DNA of 64,000 nucleotides from Shinisaurus crocodilurus. Its lineage: Eukaryota; Chordata; Lepidosauria; Squamata; Shinisauridae. Under the pieces are notes generated by a model. That model was not told the origin of the DNA. It did not search any database and saw only the letters and a program-made list of their open reading frames with translations. Shown here piece by piece: positions 58,921-64,000 of the stretch (its first letter is position 1; every line of letters begins with the position of its first letter). The DNA lies in the NCBI GenBank assembly GCA_021292165.1, contig CM037877.1, positions 32,996,197-33,060,196 on the forward strand. The letters run 5' to 3'. A program made the translations under genes and the position numbers.

Positions 58921-59640
58921 TGATATTTTATTTACTTATTGAATGTATATCCCAGCTCAAGACAGCTAACAAAGGTAATAAAAAGAGAAATACAGTTAAA
59001 ACATAAAAACTGATTAAAAACACAATTAAAACACATCAACAAAAATAACACCCAACAAGTTAGAACCCCCTTCAACAGCAGCCCAGCTTAAATGCCAAGA
59101 GCCTACCTGAATTAAAACACCCTTACCTGCCTGTGGAAGGACAACAAAGAGGGAGCCAGCCTAGCCTCCCTCAGCAGGAAGCTGCAGTGCCTGATGGTGG
59201 CCACTGAGAAGGCCTTCTCGCATCCGCACCAAACATGCCTGTGATGGTGGCTGGAGCAAGAGAAGCCCCCTATCCCAAAGATCTTAACACCTGGGCAGCT
59301 CATATCGAAGAATACGATCTTTCAAATAGCCTGGTCCCAAGGTTACAAGGCTTTATAGGTCATAACCAGCTCTTTGAATTGTGCCTGGAAACAAACCAGG
59401 TAGCCAGTGAAACAGTGGTAACTAGGGAGTCACATGCTCCCTGTAACTGGCCCTGGTCAACAGTCTGGATGCAGCATTCTGGACCAGCTGACATTTCCGA
59501 ACATTTTTCAAAGGCAGATCCGTGTAAAGCTTGTTACATTAGCCCAGTAGGCATAGATTTCTAAACACTGCTACTGTGTTGTTGCCATATACTTCACTAC
59601 AGCCCTGTGGATGTCCTCTGTCAGACCCACTAAAATGATG
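58921..59640 (-). mobile_element. Antisense L2-clade LINE fragment
   Basis: Contains GGTTACAAGGCTTTATAGGT, CCAGCTCTTTGAATTGTGCC and GCATTCTGGACCAGCTGACA, blocks seen in order in the LINE at 31670. It begins with an A-rich 3' UTR-like stretch. Starts about 70 bases after exon 20. Confidence 0.65.
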
Positions 59641-59954
59641 GTGGCTTGTGGTCTTTATTATTACCACTACTCTCCATGCAGTCATAGAGGTTATTCAGGA
59701 ATACTGCCAAGAATATACTGCAGTTACAAAATCAATACAGTACAAACAATTTAAAACATGATAGAAATACAATAACAAATGTTAAAACATCAATATATTA
59801 GCACACACACAAAAACACACTAGCAAAAAAAAAGAAACATAATAAATATTACTAATACATTTAGTAGAAATACGAGTGACTAATTGGCTGCTCGTTTTCT
59901 TAAGACTTGAACATGTAATGTAGCCCATTTGTCAATGTTCTGTTTATATTTTAG

Positions 59955-60047
59955 ATTCGAGTAAGAATTGAAAAGGATCCAGAGCTTGGATTTAGTATAT
60001 CAGGAGGAATTGGTGGTAGAGGAAACCCCTTCAGACCTGATGATGAT
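59955..60047 (+). CDS. LRRC7: LRRC7 exon 21 (start of PDZ domain)
   Basis: Encodes [20 protein letters not shown] followed by [15 protein letters not shown] is the carboxylate-binding loop of a class I-like PDZ domain, and SISGG is the following strand and turn. Acceptor TTTTAG, donor GTGAGT. Confidence 0.97.
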
Positions 60048-60540
60048 GTGAGTATTTAAGACATGCTTTTGTTTAAAATGTATGTTTATATTTTCTTTTC
60101 TGAAGCACTGATTACTTCTTTAAATAGTAAAAAAATCTTAAATGTTATTTTTTATTATTTAAAGTTTAATTAGACAACTTATGTAGAATATTTTAAATTG
60201 CACCTTGATTATTTCCTTATTAAATCAAACATTAAATTACTAGAACCTACAACATACGTTCCAATAGTTATTTTCCCCTCCTTTCTTTAAACTTTATTTA
60301 AATATGCTTTCATAAAATGTCAAATAATGTATATTGTCTTGCACCTTGTTTCAAAACATAATAAAAATTTGGCACTTTTCAATAAATATCTTATTTCCCT
60401 GCCTTCATTCTATAGCCGTGATGTTTGTCAGTTTTAACATATACACCAAATCCTCAGCATCCAGTCTATGCTTATATAAATATTTATTATACATAAAATG
60501 TAACACAAAAATACATTATTCCTGTGTGGTGCAAGGAAGC

Positions 60541-60580
<40 letters not shown>

Positions 60581-60581
60581 C
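60541..60581. repeat. (GT)n(GA)n microsatellite
   Basis: Short GT run followed by about 13 GA units. Confidence 0.9.
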
Positions 60582-60599
60582 GCTTCCTTGAACCACATG

Positions 60600-61750
60600 A
60601 ATAGTAATTTGTTTATTTATTTACCGGTAAGTTATTTTTTTAACCCTGTTTTTTCCTTCTAAAATTGTAGTTGCTTGAAGCACCTTTCAAAGTATAAAAG
60701 CATAAAAACAATAGCTAAACATTAAACACTGTAACAAGCTAAAAGCAAACACAAAAGATGAAAACCAACAGACAATAAATATTAAGCAACAGTACATGTT
60801 TGTTTAAAGTACATGCTTGTTCACTTGCCAGCAGAACACAGATTAAAGAGGAGGATGACCTAACTTCTTGGAGTACAGAGCTCCAATGTATTATTTTTAT
60901 ATCCACAATACTGTATGTGTGTGCACACAGGCACAACCCCCACCCACCCCACCCACACATCGTTGCAGGTTTGCATGCACACATACACACAAGACCTGCA
61001 ACATTATGTTGCTGTGTATCTCTAACAAGGTACCAACGAACCAGCATTACGCTCTTTCAGGATACTATAAGCTGTAAGGAACTATAGTAGGGGATTCCAC
61101 CCCCACCACCCCCGCAACCCACTTTTCCAACTGACACTTAACATTCCATTGCTTCTGTGATTTTCAGTCTTCATTTGGCTGCTTTGAGGGGTATTTATCC
61201 TCATAGGTTTTTTAAAAGTACTTTCCTTGTGCATTTTTGAAAACCTTGAGGTTCCCTTGAAGATGCCCATACCTTCCTTTTGTTTCTCAGTGACCCCATT
61301 TTAGCGCCATTAAAAAAAGAAAAGTTCTGGTTTTTCCACAAGATGTCATCATATGACTTTACATCACCATAATGAAGGTGGAAGAGGCAAATCACATAAA
61401 TTATTTCTGTTTCCTGCTTGTGTCACAGAATCTCTTGAAGTATGCAAATATTACTTTTTATTATGCTTCTGTGTCACCAATTGGTGTGACAAGTGCTTTT
61501 CAACATTTGGTTCATTCTCTGTCAGGTACAAAATTAAGTGATATAAGTATGCATCTTTACACAATGTTCTTACATCCTTTCAGCCTGTTGTTGTTCAAAT
61601 ATTTAAAAGGCTGTCTGAAAGGAAGCAGTTATGATTTTCTAGGATCCCTTTCTTATGGGAATGAGAAGAAATAATAAGCAGCAATTGCAGATTTATATTA
61701 GGAAACACTTCCTACTGTACAAATAGTTTGACAATACAAAATGTTGTTCA
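60600..61750. other. Intron, mostly unassigned
   Basis: An A-rich antisense LINE-tail-like stretch at about 60640-60780 and a CACA-rich patch near 60930-60990. No exon recognised. Confidence 0.4.
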
Positions 61751-61753
61751 GAA

Positions 61754-62138
61754 TTTATTTATTTATTATATTTATCAGTGCTTTTTTTCTGGAGAAAAAG
61801 GTACCGGAACTCTTGGATTACATTTCCTCGGGAGTAGATGGCGATTAAATTGTAATGCAATTAATAGAAGAAAAGGTGCTGGAACTCAGTTCCGGTGAGT
61901 TCCACCAGAAAAAAAGCCCTGATATTTATACCCCACCTTTTTCCCCGCAAGGAACCCAAGGCAGCTTACATAATCCTCCTCCTCCATTTTATCCTCACAA
62001 CAACCCTGTGAGGTAGGTTAGGCTGAGAGTCAGTGACTGGCCCAAAGTCACCCAGTGAGTTTCATGGCCGAGCGGGGACTAGAACTTGGATCTGCCGAGT
62101 CCCAGTCCAACACTCTCACCACTACGCTACACTGGCTC
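61754..62138 (-). mobile_element. MIR/CORE-like tRNA SINE with nested hAT MITE
   Basis: Antisense SINE: (ATTT)n, ATATTTATACCCCACC, CCCAAGGCAGCTTACATAAT, CACAACAACCCTGTGAGG, ending CGCTACACTGGC. Interrupted at 61776-61921. Confidence 0.88.
61776..61921. mobile_element. hAT MITE, 146 bp, perfect 8-bp duplication
   Basis: Ends CAGTGCTTTTTTTCTGG and (other strand) CAGGGCTTTTTTTCTGG, inserted in the SINE tail with a perfect duplication ATATTTAT (61768-61775 and 61922-61929). Confidence 0.93.
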
Positions 62139-63514
62139 TCAATAAATCTTGTTCATTGGAGGGTTTTAAAGAAGAGATTGGATGTACTTCTCTCAGCTAT
62201 AGTTTAGGGCCACAATCCAGAAAACTATATGTGCAGCAGGATCTTTATTTTAAAATTGCCCCCCTGTGCTGATTAGTAAGCCATGTTTTGGAAACTAAGG
62301 CAAGTTTCAAAAGATATATGTATGGTGTGGCACAAAGAAGAGAAGCCTAGCAGACCTTTCAATTATAGGACCTACATGAATTGTATATATTGTGACTTAC
62401 ATCTGCTCAAAACTTACAACTCCTATTGCCTAGGAAAATTATAGAACTTTATAGGATTGGTGGCTTTTAGCCTGGTGTGGATTTGGTTAATTTTAGAGAA
62501 GAGAGTACAGTTTGGTTCTGGGGCCAGTTTAGTGCTGGAGGAAGAGTTAGATGTCTGCACATAGAAAAAGACCTAGGAAAACAAGGTGCGGGGTGTTGCC
62601 TAAGCAAACATACTACTTTTACATGAAGTTAGCCAAGCAGGTTAATAAATCAAAGTTGACACAATGCTGTCCTCTATCCTATTGTAATTACCGGTAACTT
62701 CACATACATTATTTATTGTTCTGTCCTACGAGACACAAATCTTACATTCCTAGGATACGGGAGAAAATAGCAAGTGAAATTAGTTAGAGTAGGATAAAGG
62801 ACAATGTTTTGTCCATTTTATTAACCCACTTGACTTGGCAGACTTCATGTAAGAGTCTTACACATTTGTTACTGTTATAAATAAAATTGTTGCCTTTTTA
62901 GTGTGGCTTGGGAGTATTCAGTCTCCATGTGCTTCTCCAAGTTAACAGATTTCACAGAGTGTTGTGTTAATGACTCTATTTGTGGGAAGACATAACAACA
63001 ACCAAGTTACCCAGCACTTCCAAGTATGCTGGGCTAGCAGAGGAAAATACAGTGCTGGCAGACCCAGCAACAGACACATCTCTCTCTCACACAGAGGGAG
63101 AACCCATAAGATCTGTTGTCTATCTAGTAAATGGCCAACCCCCCAGTCCTGTGGTCTTTTAATCAGGCTTTAACAAATCTGCTCTTTGACAAGTGTAGAT
63201 CTGCCCTTTTCTGAGTGTGATGAGTGGCCAGGCTTCCTCACAGATTTAGAGCTGGGGAAGTAGGCAGGGATTGTTCCAATTCCAAAGTTAGAAGGAAGGC
63301 TGGAGATCTTTTATCAGCTTTGGACAAAGCCCCCAAGAGCCTTTGCAAGAACAGGGTCACCTTCCAGAGCAGAAAAGACAGGTTAGATGGTGCTGCCCAC
63401 TGCAGGTATATATTTACTTGTCAACTATGGCTGGGGGCCAGTCTAGCAAAATGACAATAGAATTAGAAAATCAAGGGATACGAAGCAAGTGTATATTTAC
63501 AATTACAATTGCCA
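62139..63514. other. Intron, no recognised feature
   Basis: Unassigned intron between the SINE and the inverted-repeat element before exon 22. Confidence 0.45.
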
Positions 63515-63777
63515 CTGTGGATATGCAATTAACTGGGGTTGGGGATCAGGACTGGGCTATGTGATCTCACATATCCTCCCTCTACCCCTTTCCTCTTACA
63601 TCCAAATCTCTCCCCCACCCCCAATTACTTGGGCTCAGCATTATGTATGACAATCTGGATTAAAAAGAGCTTGGGTATTCCCTGAACTCACTGAATCCCT
63701 GGGTTTATGGTGTGCATAAACTCTGGGATTGTGAGTCTTCTCCCAATCCCTAAACCCCAGTTAACTGTACATCTGCA
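63515..63777. mobile_element. MITE-like inverted-repeat element
   Basis: Left CAATTAACTGGGGTTGGGGA and right (other strand) CAGTTAACTGGGGTTTAGGG. It ends about 170 bases before exon 22. Family not recognised and no duplication confirmed. Confidence 0.5.
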
Positions 63778-63943
63778 CCACACCTTAGATCTGAAACTAT
63801 GTTAATTTTGTTTGAAATAATCATAATAAAAATAATTTTAACTCTGTTTCTGCTACTAACACTGAATATCTATTCAACAGAAATAAATATTTATGTATTT
63901 ATTTCAAGCTCAGCCACAACTTTTGTTTCCTATTTACTTGAAG

Positions 63944-64000
63944 GGTATATTTGTAACCAGGGTACAGCCTGAAGGACCAGCATGTAAACTGCTACAGCCA
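63944..64000 (+). CDS. LRRC7: LRRC7 exon 22 (PDZ domain, cut by window edge)
   Basis: Encodes GIFVTRVQPEGPACKLLQP and runs off the window in frame. It continues the PDZ fold. Acceptor is TTGAAG, preceded by a modest pyrimidine tract. Cys stands where the mammalian protein, as I recall it, has Ser. The rest of the PDZ domain and the C terminus lie to the right. Confidence 0.96.

Larger units (their letters stand above)
6241..64000 (+). other. LRRC7: LRRC7 (densin-180) gene, internal part with 22 coding exons
   Basis: Joined exons read as one open frame of about 1313 codons in the order leucine-rich repeats, LAP-specific segment, long low-complexity linker, PDZ start. Identity rests on recalled family sequence: the segments FISDNESFNPSLWEEQRKQR, HIEAKKLEK and REQLIDYLMLKVAHQPPY are typical of LRRC7 and separate it from the paralogues ERBIN and SCRIB. 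Known role of the family: densin is a postsynaptic-density scaffold of excitatory synapses that binds CaMKII, alpha-actinin, Shank and delta-catenin. No frameshift or in-frame stop is seen, so the gene looks functional. Roughly 115 N-terminal residues and the PDZ end lie outside the window. Very sure of LRRC7 orthology; expression and isoforms cannot be seen here. Confidence 0.96.

Noticed and set aside
6241..64000. ERBIN or SCRIB as the gene identity
   Set aside because: The LRR part alone fits all LAP proteins, but exons 12, 13, 15, 17 and 20 carry LRRC7-specific sequence.

Overview
This is a vertebrate genomic window, most likely from a squamate reptile (lizard). The evidence for that is the repeat mix: L2-clade, CR1 and L1 LINEs, a MIR/CORE-like tRNA SINE with an ATAA-type tail, SINEs with a 5S-rRNA-derived head, and many short hAT and TA-target DNA elements. 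All are embedded in the introns of one conserved gene. Species assignment is inference from repeat composition only.

The only host gene seen is LRRC7 (densin-180, a LAP-family postsynaptic scaffold) on the + strand. Twenty-two consecutive coding exons lie between 6241 and the right edge. All 21 complete introns are GT-AG, the phases are compatible across every junction, and together the exons give about 1313 uninterrupted codons. The start codon, the first leucine-rich repeats, the end of the PDZ domain and the 3' UTR lie outside the window. Exons 1-10 (6241-20051) encode about 13 leucine-rich repeats. Exons 11-16 encode the LAP-specific segment and an acidic linker. Exon 17 (1534 bases) encodes most of the low-complexity Ser/Asn-rich region. 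Exons 18-20 are phase-0 cassette-type exons, and exons 21-22 begin the PDZ domain.

The rest is intron, heavily colonised. 1-6240 holds a 1.7-kb non-autonomous hAT element with a perfect 8-bp duplication. 24966-28450 and 34955-37620 hold decayed L2-clade LINEs. 31670-34945 holds a three-deep nest (LINE, LINE tail, TA-element) followed by an L1 with an inverted 5' part. 38540-40044 holds a 5S-type SINE split by a hairpin TA-element and two further DNA elements. 42375-44130 holds a hAT element and a recent ~510-bp tandem duplication. 46260-47195 holds a solo LTR inside a MITE. 53850-57121 holds a CR1 interrupted by an L1.

I did not find a new multi-gene system. The most unusual signals are: a copy of the 5' part of LRRC7 exon 15, with its splice acceptor, lodged inside a MITE about 0.4 kb upstream of the true exon; a LINE tail that ends about 16 bases before the exon 7 acceptor; a solo LTR carrying a perfect CRE in a synaptic gene; and SINEs with a 5S-rRNA-like head joined to two different LINE-type tails.
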